A stretch of 35,717 bases of DNA from Diphasiastrum complanatum (Eukaryota > Streptophyta > Lycopodiopsida > Lycopodiales > Lycopodiaceae): NCBI GenBank assembly GCA_029204225.1, contig MU835842.1:1-35717 (forward strand), in the 5' to 3' direction. A program made the translations under genes and the position numbers. Under the pieces are notes generated by a model. The model was not told the origin of the DNA. It was given only the letters and a program-made list of their open reading frames with translations, and searched no databases. How positions within the stretch are numbered: the stretch's first letter is position 1; every line of letters begins with the position of its first letter. Below, in pieces: positions 13,301 to 22,439 of the stretch.

Positions 13301-15860
13301 ATGGTATGTAGAACTTATGATACACTCTGAATAGAGGATGTGTGAGGTTCCATTTTTTATGAAAAGATGACCAAGATGTTCTTCAAGAAGTGTCACGTTG
13401 GTGAAGACTTCCTTGCCTCTCCTTAGAGGTCAGGACCTCAACTCCATCTAACCACTTGTATGGACATATAAGAGATGAAAAAGGGGATGACCAAACTGCT
13501 GGACTGTCAAAAAAATAAAGACAAGAATGGTTATTTCACTGAAATGAGACAACTAAGATGATGGATATTCTCAACTTTGTCCAACTTAAACAGTTAAGAT
13601 CAGTGAGATTCTCACTTATACTGCAATACTTGTTTTGACATTCTTCAAATGTATCTTGAATTTGTTTTTTGATAGCCTTGGTGTATGGGGACTCGATAAG
13701 AAGTACAACCGGAATGACTCGTATACGAAAACACATGGGAGTTTGTCCACAGGTGTGAGTTTTGCGACTCCAAATTACCTCTCTGCTACCAATAGATGAG
13801 TGTATTCTTCTAAGTTTTCATGCTTCCTTTGCAGAGATCTCATACCCTGTTGAAGGATTTTCTATGTAATAGCACCGTTTCTGACCCATGCTATGTTTCT
13901 TTCAGTTTGATATTTTGTGGGATGCACTATCAGGACTTGAGCATCTGCTTCTGTTTGCAAGTATCAAAGGACTTCCTCCTGTGAAAGTTTACAATGTAAG
14001 CTTTATTCATATGGTAATATATGGCTACCACTCTAGGCAATTTCTGCTAAACTCTTTCATGCACTAATATAGAGACTTTCTGCTTGGCTTGCAAATACAG
14101 GATAGTGTGGAGCTGCTCTCTCAGGTGAAGCTCTCCGATGCAGCTACTGTGAGGTCCGGAAGTTACAGTGGTGGGATGAAACGCCGTCTAAGTGTGGCAA
14201 TCGCTCTGATTGGAGACCCTAAGATTGTGTACCTTGATGAACCTGTAACAACCCTTCGGAATTGTTCTGTAGCTCATTGATAGAATTTTTATTTTAGAGT
14301 TGACTGGTCCTTCATTTTCCCCTTATAATAGACTGTGCAAATATCCAATGTCTTGCTCCCTTTGAAGATGCATTAGCTATATTGATTTCGGTAAAACAAA
14401 GAGAAAGAAAAAAGATGTCAATGCGATGTCAAGGCATCTTTCCTTGATTGTATAGTCAATCAGCTTCATATCTGGGATTGTGTAAAAGTTTGTTCCTTTA
14501 ATTGTTTGACCTCAAGGCAGTAGACTGAAATGAAGCTATGTGGAATATGAAATATGTCTTACTTGGTTAGCTTTCCTTGAAATGTGCAGACAACGGGCAT
14601 GGATCCAGTTACTCGCAGACATGTATGGGATATCATAGAGAATGCTAAAAGGGGGCGAGCAATAATTCTAACCACTCACTCAATGGAGGAAGCAGATATT
14701 CTTGGTGATCGAATAGCGATTATGGCTAAGGGAATGCTTCAATGTATTGGCACTTCAATTCATTTGAAGTCAAAATTTGGGACTGGTTACCTTGTCACCA
14801 TTAACTTGCATAAAGCTGAAATTACTAGCCCTTTAAAGACACCTGACATAAAGCTTTTTTTCAGAGAAGTATGTGAGATTTGTGAACAAGCCTTTCTATG
14901 TCTGAAAACTGTTTCTGCTTATTACCAAGGGCATTGTTTTCATGCGTTGGAGAGGTTTGATTTCAAGAAAAATTGAGCCATTCCATGACCTAATAATTGC
15001 AACTGCAGAATCTTGGAATTGAACCAAAAGAGGAAAACAAAGCTTACTTGACTTTCATAATCCCTCGACAAAGAGAGCACTTACTTGCGGTACCGTGTTT
15101 ATTATTCGTCCTCATTATCTCGTGTTGTGAAAACCTGCTTCTGATGAACATGCATTTGATCTTATTGTGAGTGCACATACACACAACATTATCAGCCAAC
15201 TACATGCTAGAGGGTCTTAAATGCTGGTTTAAGCACTAAGTGACTAAAATTTGTGCATTTGGAGAGCTTGTTTTCAGACTAAAACAGGTACTCCACTAGA
15301 TGCTGAGCTCTTTAGTGTGTTCTATCAAGACTTTCCATCCACTATATTGAGTGCGGCAAATGTTCAACCTGCAGGATTTTTTCACTAAATTGCAAAGCAG
15401 GCAATCAGAACTAGGGATATCAGATATTCAGCTAAGCCTTACTACTCTTGAAGAAGTATTTTTGAACATTGCCAGGAAGGCCGAGCTAGAAACTGCTGCT
15501 GCAGAGGGTCGCTTTGAATCTCTTGTTGTTACAAGCGATCTCACTTTCCAGGTTTGCCTCTGTAATTTTACTCTGTTTGCACTCACTATGTACAGATATT
15601 TTCAATGCTTCAGTCAATCCTAATCTCATCTGTCATGATGTCAGGTACCTATCGGAGCTGAATATGTTGTCGTGTCTGATTCCATAACCGAGGAAAATCC
15701 TGGTGGGCTAATTGTGGAAGTATACTGGCAACAAGATGACACTGGTGCTCTTTGTATTTCTGGATATTCTGGTCCAAAGCCACCAAGTCAGCCTTTACCT
15801 GAAAGTGGAGCTGTTATGTTGAAATTGACTTCCAGGAGATCTAGAAGCCAGAGACAGTGA
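1319..15860 (+). CDS. ABCA2: ABC transporter A family, half-size ATH type (ABCA2-like), 16 exons
   Basis: Half-size ABC transporter, transmembrane domain followed by one ATPase domain; plant relatives sit in endomembranes and are linked to lipid transport. Exons read by hand: 1319-1729, 2586-2817, 6968-7137, 11340-11525, 11675-11770, 11921-12121, 12304-12463, 12658-12887, 13186-13303, 13676-13752, 13906-13995, 14101-14244, 14590-14868, 15009-15089, 15375-15551, 15645-15860. All introns are GT-AG and the phases close, giving about 955 residues against roughly 980 for Arabidopsis ABCA2 (from memory). The start has an in-frame TAA 21 bases upstream and a good context (A at -3, G at +4). The first membrane segment is at about residues 48-66; further hydrophobic segments come from exons 3-7. 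The C-terminal exon carries [17 protein letters not shown], typical of the ATH group. No frameshift or internal stop was seen, so it looks functional. The exact member number (ABCA2 or ABCA7) is uncertain. Confidence 0.93.
1730..2585 (+). other. Intron 1 of the ABCA gene
   Basis: An 856-base GT-AG intron in phase 0. It is AT-rich with a short C-run near 2382. I see no mobile element or RNA gene in it. Confidence 0.85.
4342..4385. repeat. (AT)n microsatellite
   Basis: About 22 uninterrupted AT units. It creates an Ile-Tyr run in an antisense ORF, which is an artefact. Confidence 0.97.
5278..5445. repeat. About 88-bp diverged tandem duplication
   Basis: Two copies begin near 5278 and 5366, each with ACAATATTGCTTAGGTG, then a G-rich middle, and end CATATC(A/G)CAA or similar. 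A 13-T run separates them. The divergence suggests an old event. Confidence 0.65.
5715..5770. repeat. 28-bp perfect tandem duplication
   Basis: GTGATGTAATACCAAGTTTT followed by GAATTATA occurs twice back to back (5715-5742 and 5743-5770) without mismatch. It is therefore recent or actively slipping. Confidence 0.95.
6060..6420 (-). mobile_element. Ty1/Copia retrotransposon fragment (protease to pre-integrase)
   Basis: On the minus strand the translation contains [10 protein letters not shown], a Copia aspartic-protease active site with intact D-S-G-A-S. A frameshift follows, then about 70 residues ending NLLSVSTI..., the usual stretch after the protease in Copia Pol. A further trace (AEG..EGLYKL) lies near 6060. 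No LTR, integrase or reverse transcriptase is next to it, so it is a solo internal scrap in intron 2, opposite in sense to the ABCA gene. Confidence 0.85.
8211..8570 (+). pseudogene. Ty3/Gypsy reverse-transcriptase relic
   Basis: The first part reads [15 protein letters not shown], a stop, then [18 protein letters not shown], matching the Gypsy RT opening (a Lys/Gly-rich loop followed by the Cys-Ile-Asp-Tyr-Arg region). After a frameshift, [20 protein letters not shown] matches the next conserved block (KLDL-SG-Q). A stop at 8524-8526 ends the frame. The YVDD catalytic box is not found. It lies in the same orientation as the ABCA gene, and at least one stop and one frameshift make it inactive. 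Confidence 0.85.
8901..9112. repeat. 107-bp tandem duplication in intron 3
   Basis: Copies at 8901-9007 and 9008-9112 both start GTCAAAATTTCAAA and end AGAGTTCTAATTTCCAATGT. They differ by a few substitutions and a 3-base gap. Confidence 0.93.
10051..10332. mobile_element. Fold-back MITE, hAT-like (282 bp)
   Basis: ATTATGCA occurs directly on both sides (10043-10050 and 10333-10340), fitting an 8-bp target-site duplication. The ends are inverted: CATAGAAGCCA on the left, CATAGAATCAA on the reverse complement of the right. Both arms are full of GAACCGT/ACGGTTC units and ATTAATTAA runs, and the centre folds on itself (CCAAAACCCC against GGTTTTGGGG), so nearly the whole element can form one imperfect hairpin. 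It has no ORF. The 8-bp duplication points to hAT; it does not fit the nTnnnnAn preference exactly. Confidence 0.8.
13186..14868 (+). other. ABCA2: Nucleotide-binding domain exons 9-13 of the ABCA gene
   Basis: These exons encode the ATPase core. Walker A is GPNGAGKTT at about residues 578-586 (exon 9). The Q-loop GVCPQFD spans the exon 10/11 junction, with Gln at about 627. The signature is YSGGM at 679-683 and Walker B is KIVYLDEP at 698-705 (exon 12). The D-loop region TTGMDP opens exon 13, and the H-loop His is at about 735 in [10 protein letters not shown]. All catalytic residues expected of an active ABC ATPase are present. Intron 12 (14245-14589) separates Walker B from the D-loop; if it were retained, the reading frame would stop at 14278-14280, 12 codons into the intron, and give a protein lacking the H-loop. 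Confidence 0.92.
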
Positions 15861-16903
15861 TTCTGACCAGATTGAATGTGGCTCAAACTCAATTGTGTGA
15901 ATGGTGTCTTAATCATAAAGCCTTTGCAAGAAAGATTGAAAATATTCAAGTTGCTGCCAGCTGAAAATGAAGACCAGACTCATCTTAGAGGGAGATTTTT
16001 TCCAGCCACTTGCACCTGACTAATAGCATTCAAGTCATGTGGGACTGGGTGTTCTTGAGATTACTTATGGATGATGGTGCCAGATTGTCAAGAAAAAAGC
16101 TACAAACTGCGACTGAATTCAAGCTTACCCTTGTGTGCCTATATCATCAGCAACACCCAGGCATTAAAAAGTTGCAAATGTGCCTACCCTGTACACAAGC
16201 TTATTCGAGATAGATGCTGTTAGACCTGTTTCAGAGTCACCCAATTCTCCAACTCTAAGATCTAAGAAACCTTTTGTGATTCATTTCTAGAAAAGGAGGC
16301 ATAGTGCAATCGATCTCAATTCGGACAGCGAGAGAAGATACTTCCCATCTGCCAACTATGAAAAATAAAAGACATTTCGTGGAAGTGGCCCTCTTTAAAA
16401 AATAAGGCAAGTTGTCCTTCATGTTATGCTGTGAACTGAAGAATCAGAGTTCTGTAATTCTAACGAGTTTTTCATTATGCGACAGACAACATGCACGTGA
16501 AGACCATGGAACCTTAGTTTATCATTTTTTTTAAGACTTGCCATTTATGAGTCATAATGGGGCTAACAATAGACAGTGCATCTGCTCTTGGGTTTGCCTA
16601 TGTTTGAAATGCGAAAATTAGCAGTATGAGTAGATAATAAGCCATGGCTTCCACCCTGCCCTTACGCCCAATAGAAAATCAAGCATGCTTGATACCACAT
16701 TATATCTTTATTGTTGGAAGTTCTAGAACATGGTGGACTATTGGAGAGAGACACACAGACCTGGAGAGGAAGAGATCCCATAGATAGCAAAAGTACACGT
16801 TATGGAATCATAGATGGAGACAACCAAACCCAACTACAAATCTTGTTAATGGTAAGTACAAAAGTACAAAGCATATCTGGATTGGCTTTGGGTGTAGACC
16901 TCA
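15861..16903 (+). other. ABCA 3' UTR and downstream spacer
   Basis: The sequence after the TGA is AT-rich with no further ORF in the transporter frame. A canonical AATAAA lies at 16364-16369, about 500 bases past the stop, and is a reasonable polyadenylation signal. I see no transposon features from there to 16.9 kb. Confidence 0.45.
16364..16369 (+). terminator. Candidate polyadenylation signal for ABCA
   Basis: AATAAA within an A-rich stretch, about 504 bases after the ABCA stop codon. Plant signals are loose, so this is one candidate only. Confidence 0.35.
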
Positions 16904-17149
16904 CATCTCCAACATTCACTCACTGAAACCCTTTTGGAAGCTCTTTTGCACGTGATGTTGTCTCAATTATAACTTTTCCAAGTAGCTAGATGGTAGAGTG
17001 TTTATATTCTTTGTGGAAGTGCTTATACATCTCCATCATTCACTCATTCATACCCTTTGGGAGCCCATTCACGTGACGACCTGTTTCACTTATACTCATT
17101 TAGAAGCAGCTCAAGGGTAGGCTATTCATATCCTCCCTAGAAACACTTA
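16904..17149. repeat. 124-bp diverged tandem duplication
   Basis: Copies begin CATCTCCAACATTCACTCA (16904) and CATCTCCATCATTCACTCA (17028). They share CACGTGA, AGTAGCT/AGCAGCT and TATTC(T/A)T blocks in order. The second copy ends exactly where the neighbouring MITE begins. Confidence 0.75.
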
Positions 17150-17598
17150 GGGTGGCTTCACATGGAAGGTGGTTTGGTCCATTTCAAAATATTCACTTAG
17201 CCCTCAACTTGAAAGCTCAAGTCATTCCATCTCATTCCATGTAGAACCCCCCCTTTTTTTTTAAAGGTAATGGCAAATGCCTAATTGAAATTAGATAGGG
17301 CACTTTTGTTGTTTATTGGAGGGGAGAGAAATGGCCGACCAGTGGCCCTAGGGCCACTCAAGATGGCTGAGGTATCCCCCTAGTATCTTGACTTGGCCAC
17401 TCAAGCTAGGGCCACTCAAGATGGCCGAGGTATCCCCCTAGTATCTTGACTTACCCCAAGCTGGCACTTTTCAATGCCAGCTAGGGCCAACTCCCACTCC
17501 ATGTGAAATGGGGGGAGGCCACTTAAAGTGGCCTCCACCAATCAAATTGCACTATTTGGGCCCTTTGCACTTATCCCCCACTCCATGTGAAACCACCC
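17150..17598. mobile_element. PIF/Harbinger-like (Tourist-type) MITE, 449 bp
   Basis: The left end GGGTGGCTTCACATGGAAG matches the reverse complement of the right end, GGGTGGTTTCACATGGAGT, over about 17 positions. TTA lies directly on both sides (17147-17149 and 17599-17601), the TWA target duplication of PIF/Harbinger elements. The inside has no transposase ORF. It contains a second copy of the right-end motif (CACTCCATGTGAAA near 17493), a 58-bp tandem duplication and short palindromes. It is non-autonomous. Confidence 0.82.
17343..17536. repeat. Palindromes and 58-bp duplication inside the MITE
   Basis: GTGGCCCTAGGGCCAC (17343-17358) is a perfect 16-bp palindrome. GGGCCACTCAAGATGGC..GAGGTATCC occurs at 17351 and again at 17409. 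GGAGGCCACTT/AAAGTGGCCTCC (17514-17536) is a near-perfect palindrome, and CTGGCA..TGCCAG (17461-17480) another. Such structure favours folding and internal rearrangement. Confidence 0.8.
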
Positions 17599-17601
17599 TT
17601 A

Positions 17602-18022
17602 CACTCATTATGGGAATAATTGATCTCGATTGACATATATGTTCTAGCATTTTAAGTTCAAACTTTCTAGCTTGGATTTTGGGCATATTACAAATTAGTA
17701 ATGAACTTTGTGCCCCAACTTGAATTTACCTTTACACGACAAAATTTGACACAACAAGATTTAATAACATTACAACATATCAGCATAACCCTTATTTTTC
17801 TAAGATTCTTCCCCTTGATAATTATTTTGTTTGATCAACATTGTAACACACAACACTTGTATAATGGTCTTGTAAATTTGGCCATATGAAAGATCAATAC
17901 TCAATGTGTAACAAGTGCAAGTATCTTCAAGGGTAGTATTTTTAAGAGCACCACACTTCCTTGTCTTCGTAAATAATATGGCCTGAATACCTCACACGAT
18001 TGTAACCCATCTTGCCCAAACA
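17602..18022. other. Intergenic AT-rich spacer
   Basis: No recognisable coding, RNA or mobile-element feature; only short ORFs with no protein-like conservation. Confidence 0.5.
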
Positions 18023-18104
18023 ACTTGATGCACATTCACAATCACATATGTTCACTAGTGACTGCTAGTGAACATATGATTTTACATAGCAAGTGCATCA
18101 TGAA
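18023..18104. repeat. Hairpin with perfect 13-bp arms
   Basis: CATATGTTCACTA (18045-18057) and its exact reverse complement (18066-18078) flank an 8-base loop. Pairing continues imperfectly outward, with TTGATGCAC on the left and GTGCATCATGA on the right, giving a stem of about 80 bases. It could be the core of a small fold-back element or a small-RNA precursor. Confidence 0.75.
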
Positions 18105-19149
18105 GCACTATAGCGAGCATATATAAATATAGTGGAATAGCTATATTTTTTAATCCGTTGCAATACAAATGTCGATAGAAATCTTCCAACAATCACCATA
18201 ATATTCATGTTATCCACAAATATAAAATTGATATAATCACAAAGCTTATTTTTCCAACACCAACTTGATTTCCTTGATGTTCGGATTCATTGTGATAATT
18301 TTTCACAAGTAGTTCATGAATATCACTTATATTCAAACTTGTTCGTTTAATCTTCAACGATAATTGAAATGACATTTGCTTTTGGGACTTTGACCTAAAA
18401 AAGAGTAACCTTTTTTGGTATTTTCTTATTGTTTGTAGCCCAAAAATCATGGTTTCTTTATGATTCGTTCTCCAAATTATACAAGAAAATGAGTATAAAC
18501 AAATGCAATTTTCCTGTCAGGACACAATTGGTTACTCAAAGACCAGTTTATCATGTATGGAGTATATCATGTATGAACTACACATGTATTCGATCTCTTC
18601 GAATGTAATCCATTGCCTTCATGAATGTCCTTTGAGTATTGCCCTTCAAAAATTTGATTGACAGCAACGGTCAGAACTTAACCGCGAAAATTAGATGACA
18701 GATGATGAGGACAGTGAACCAGCGGTTTTATGAATTTAAAAAGTACTTAGAGATGCTATGTATGTCTGCAATGGAAGGTAGAAGCAGATTGACAACTCAT
18801 GGAATGAGAATTTCTGTCAGATACATCTGTGGCAGCGCTGGACAGACAGAACATCCATAACAAAAAAAAAATTACAAACTTCATAAAATCATCATAATAA
18901 ATAGATAAATAACATTTGAATTCCACATGATTTTTGAGGATCTAAATTTCATAAAAATACAAGAGAGCTCAAAATATGTTTGCATATATTTTTTTCAAAG
19001 TACATTTTTTGAACACTCTTTTTCAGCTATCGAAGACCTGTCTTCATCATCGTCGATTAGCAAATCTTCTTTTGAATCGACATCTATTGTTGACAAAAAA
19101 AAAATGTATATCGACATTCTTTCGTTGTTGACGAGTTGAGGATGATGGT
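18105..19149. other. Intergenic spacer
   Basis: AT-rich sequence with several short A- or T-runs. A Ser-rich plus-strand ORF near 19.0 kb has no supporting features. Nothing else is recognised. Confidence 0.45.
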
Positions 19150-19773
19150 TGTGCCGTTGATCGAAGTCATTCATTTAAAATAGCTGTTGTTGACTTTCGT
19201 AAATAATTAGTCATTGTCAACTCAAGATTAAGAGCTAGAACATCTATATCTTCTAAATTTAAATAATAAATTCTTGTTGATTTTTCACTAATCGTTTTCT
19301 CTTGCCTTTCAGATCTACTTGGAACATTTCCAATTTATACCATCCTTGAGGTGGTGTGCAACCAATGGACCCATAATACTTTTGATTATTGTTTGGACTT
19401 AATTCAAGCACTTTTGCAATCCAAAATGGATGTCTTTCGTTGTTTTCTAAAGCCAAAAGTGCAACAAGACTTGGCAGCTTTTACAATTTTTCTATTTGTT
19501 CTCGAATCCAAATCGATTACGTGTTTCTTACCTTGCACAAATTGCAAAAATACGATATTTTGTGGAAGATTTGAAGTTTTAACAATTGTTTGTCCATCCA
19601 TCAATGTCGATCAAATTCATAAAAAATTGATAAGCTACTTGAATACTTGATTCTAAAAAGTTCAATAAGGCAAATAGATCAATTTCATGATGTTCTTTTT
19701 TAGCCTTACGTTCTTCTAGCATGGACTTTAAAGGAGACAATGTTGCAAGCTTGACTTGAGCAAAAACACACAT
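19150..19773 (-). pseudogene. Decayed ORF of unknown, probably transposon-derived, protein
   Basis: Minus-strand frames line up into one protein-like series across several breaks: a segment with VFLQFVQGKKHVIDLDSRTN (19404-19604), then HPFWIAKVLELSPNNNQ and TPPQGWYKLEMFQVD (19259-19456), then after a one-base shift NLEDIDVLALNLELT near 19200. The FWIAKV...WYKLE pattern recalls the small beta-rich tails of some transposon-derived proteins, but I cannot name the family. The frame changes and stops indicate a dead copy. Confidence 0.4.
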
Positions 19774-20679
19774 TAAGCAAAAATTGATCTCCTTTCAAGA
19801 GGTAACCATGAAATTGAACTTGAATATTGTTTTCCCCACAACATTACAACGTTAGTTTCATTACATTTAATTTTAACTGGATCCTGAAACCTAATGTTAA
19901 TATTAACAATGCAACGATCTGTCTCGATGCCTTGATATAAATTTGAAAATCATATGTGCGTCGAACTAATTACACAATTGCTTTTGGTGCATATGATTCC
20001 TCAACAATACTTTGAAGCACTAGCAAAGAATATGCCTTTTTGTGTTTGGGCTTTTTGGAAAAACAGTTAGACATTTGATCCATTTAACCTGAGCGACCCA
20101 TTAACAAAGATCCTACTTTTACTTTTTGAAATTTTTTTGTCCACCAACATTGACAAGTATGCCAACATAGTGAACATAAGCAAAAAAAAAAAGTAGAGGT
20201 CCTAGAACAAGGCCAAGAAAGTGAATCTTTGTTTTATATGTAATAATCCTGGAGGTTGTTAAATTTTTCTTTGGAGACATATGTACATCCATCTGAGATG
20301 ATTCAAACAACTAATGTTATAAAAAATTTTGACTCAAATTTTTATTTGCTATGCCCATTTTGGATTTCTCTAAAATGCATCTAAGTAGTTGTGAATTCTC
20401 TAAACTTCCTAACTCAGTGGATTTCTATTAGGACTGAGTTTTTGGTACTTACTTTTGGGTTAACGAATGCACCTACTGTGAAAATTGTAAAAGTCCATGT
20501 ATATGGAAAAAATTTAAAAAACTGCTAACTGGTTAAACATTTTTAGGATTTTAACCCATTTCAAAAAAAATTCACATTCTAAGCCCATGAACTTTATAGT
20601 TTAAGTAGAAAGTTCACAATGATGGCTAAATAGTCCCACAACAACAAAGGCCAAAAAAACAGGCAAGCTAAAAATATAA
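19774..20679. other. Intergenic spacer
   Basis: AT-rich with A-runs; no coding or RNA feature recognised. It separates the decayed ORF near 19.5 kb from a Copia protease scrap. Confidence 0.45.
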
Positions 20680-20724
20680 CCAGTCGCACATTTGAACAAA
20701 GCAATCATAATGTCCCTACTGTTG

Positions 20725-20875
20725 TGAGTAGAACTACATCAAAAGAAGAATGGTATCTTGATTTTGGAGCATCACCTGACATGAATTATCATGAAAATGG
20801 TTTTTTTAAATCATTGATCAGCATGATGGAAATTCAAAAGTCATATTGGAAGATGATGGTACTCTTAGACAATTG
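20725..20875 (+). mobile_element. Copia protease fragment
   Basis: The plus strand reads RTTSKEEWYLDFGASPDMN, aligning with the Copia protease motif W-x-L-D-S-G-A-S; the active-site Ser is replaced by Phe. The frame stops about 30 residues later. No neighbouring gag or integrase was seen in this orientation, so it is an isolated scrap. Confidence 0.65.
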
Positions 20876-20899
20876 AGGTGCTGGTAATAATAAAGTTGA

Positions 20900-22430
20900 A
20901 GAAAAATGGTAGGTTAGGAGGTTGGACGAATTTAAACAATCTCACTCAACACATCTACCTACTTTGAGTTGCTATAAAAACACCAATTTGAATTCTGGAA
21001 TTGAAAAACAAACTCAAATCCTCAAAATCATTCATAAATACGCTCCTATCAAGGGTCATAATGATCTTGAGTAGTTTTGAGAGGTTACTACATGTATGCC
21101 TTATTGAGTAGGAGCTTGAGCTACCACTATATGGATGTGGAGTCTCATTGTACTTGAAATCAATTTTTGAGAGTTAATCAAGTTTTTTACTAGCATATTC
21201 TTGTACTTTATCTCTCTACCCGAGGCCTCACTTGTTTTCTCTCTCTACTCGAGAGCAAGGTGCTTGTTTGGCTCTTCCATAATGAGATTTACTTAGTTTT
21301 TTCAAGAATATCCATGAAACTTGCTTGACTTTGGATGATGATTAGTTTTTGTGTTTGATAGATCCAAATTGTGTTTGATAGCTAATTAAAATCCAAGTTG
21401 ATCAAGAGTAATTTGGTAGTGTGCAATCTCTCACGAATGTAGGTCATAGTAGATCTATACAAGATCATGAAAACGCAGTTTTGTGACAATACTCGGCTTG
21501 TGTTGTGGACAATGCAATAGATGTCTGCTTCTTATCATTCAACGAGACCATTGTTGTTTGAAAATACATAGCTAGATGTTGATCTTTTGATGTCACCATC
21601 TTTAGCCTATCAACAGTTGTAAACCATTTTTGCATAAAACTATTTTTGGTAGTTGTGATGCCTCCATAACAGAGGCATAAATTTTTGTTGATTGCAAATA
21701 TCTAAGGATTCTTTAAGAGCCATCCAATAAACAAAGGGCCATGGTTGGATATGTTTTGGCTCAATGTCCTAATTACAAAAGCAATTTAGGCCTAGTATAT
21801 ATCATGGCATACATCAATGAGCCAATAGAATGGTAAGGCTAGTCCTTCATTTCGTCCACATGCTTTTTGAGATTATGGACATTGTTCCTCTGTGCTAAAA
21901 TCCAACCCTCTTATAGCTTCTATTCCTAGAATGAAGTTCAATTGGCCAAGATCAACCATCCTAAACTCTTTAGGTAAAGCAATCTCCCTTGTTTAAATCA
22001 TTTTGTTATAAACATGTCAATCTTACCTAACCTTTAGGTTTACCAACTTGGTGGTTAGGTTAATCATCTACCTCCTTGATTTGAGGAGTTTGATCAAGAC
22101 CAACAAACCTAACTAATCCCTATGAATGAGATCTAACCTATATAGGCTAGTCCGCAAATGGCAATTTGGTTTCACACATGTGAATTACAATGTAAATAAA
22201 AAAAATTACATACAACCAAGCTAGAATTTGCCATTTTTTACACTCTGAAAATTTTAGACCTAGATTCATTGGCAATTTTGCTAATTTGTATATATGATAT
22301 TATGCTTCTCCAACAAGTTTTAAATATGCCTTTGTCGACTAAATTTTCTCTATTAGCTCGATCTCCAAAAATTTGCATTCAAAGAGAAACATAGGCTTTC
22401 CCTAAATCTATCATGCCAAATTCGTTTGAC
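20900..22430. other. Intergenic region with a dispersed repeat
   Basis: The stretch 21205-21280 contains CTCTCTAC(C/T)CGAG motifs that, on the minus strand, match 28430-28510 (TAGAGAGAGAA, CTCGGGTAGAGAGA). The 22.0-22.3 kb stretch resembles 4.0-4.3 kb in composition and motifs such as TTTGCCA(A)TTTTT. These may be pieces of one repeat family, possibly an LTR. No coding sequence is recognised. Confidence 0.4.
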
Positions 22431-22439
22431 AACAAAGTT

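Noticed and set aside
14089-14280. A short separate ABC protein starting inside exon 12
   Set aside because: It is the exon 12 frame read through the splice acceptor and donor; splicing to neighbouring exons restores the full ATPase domain.
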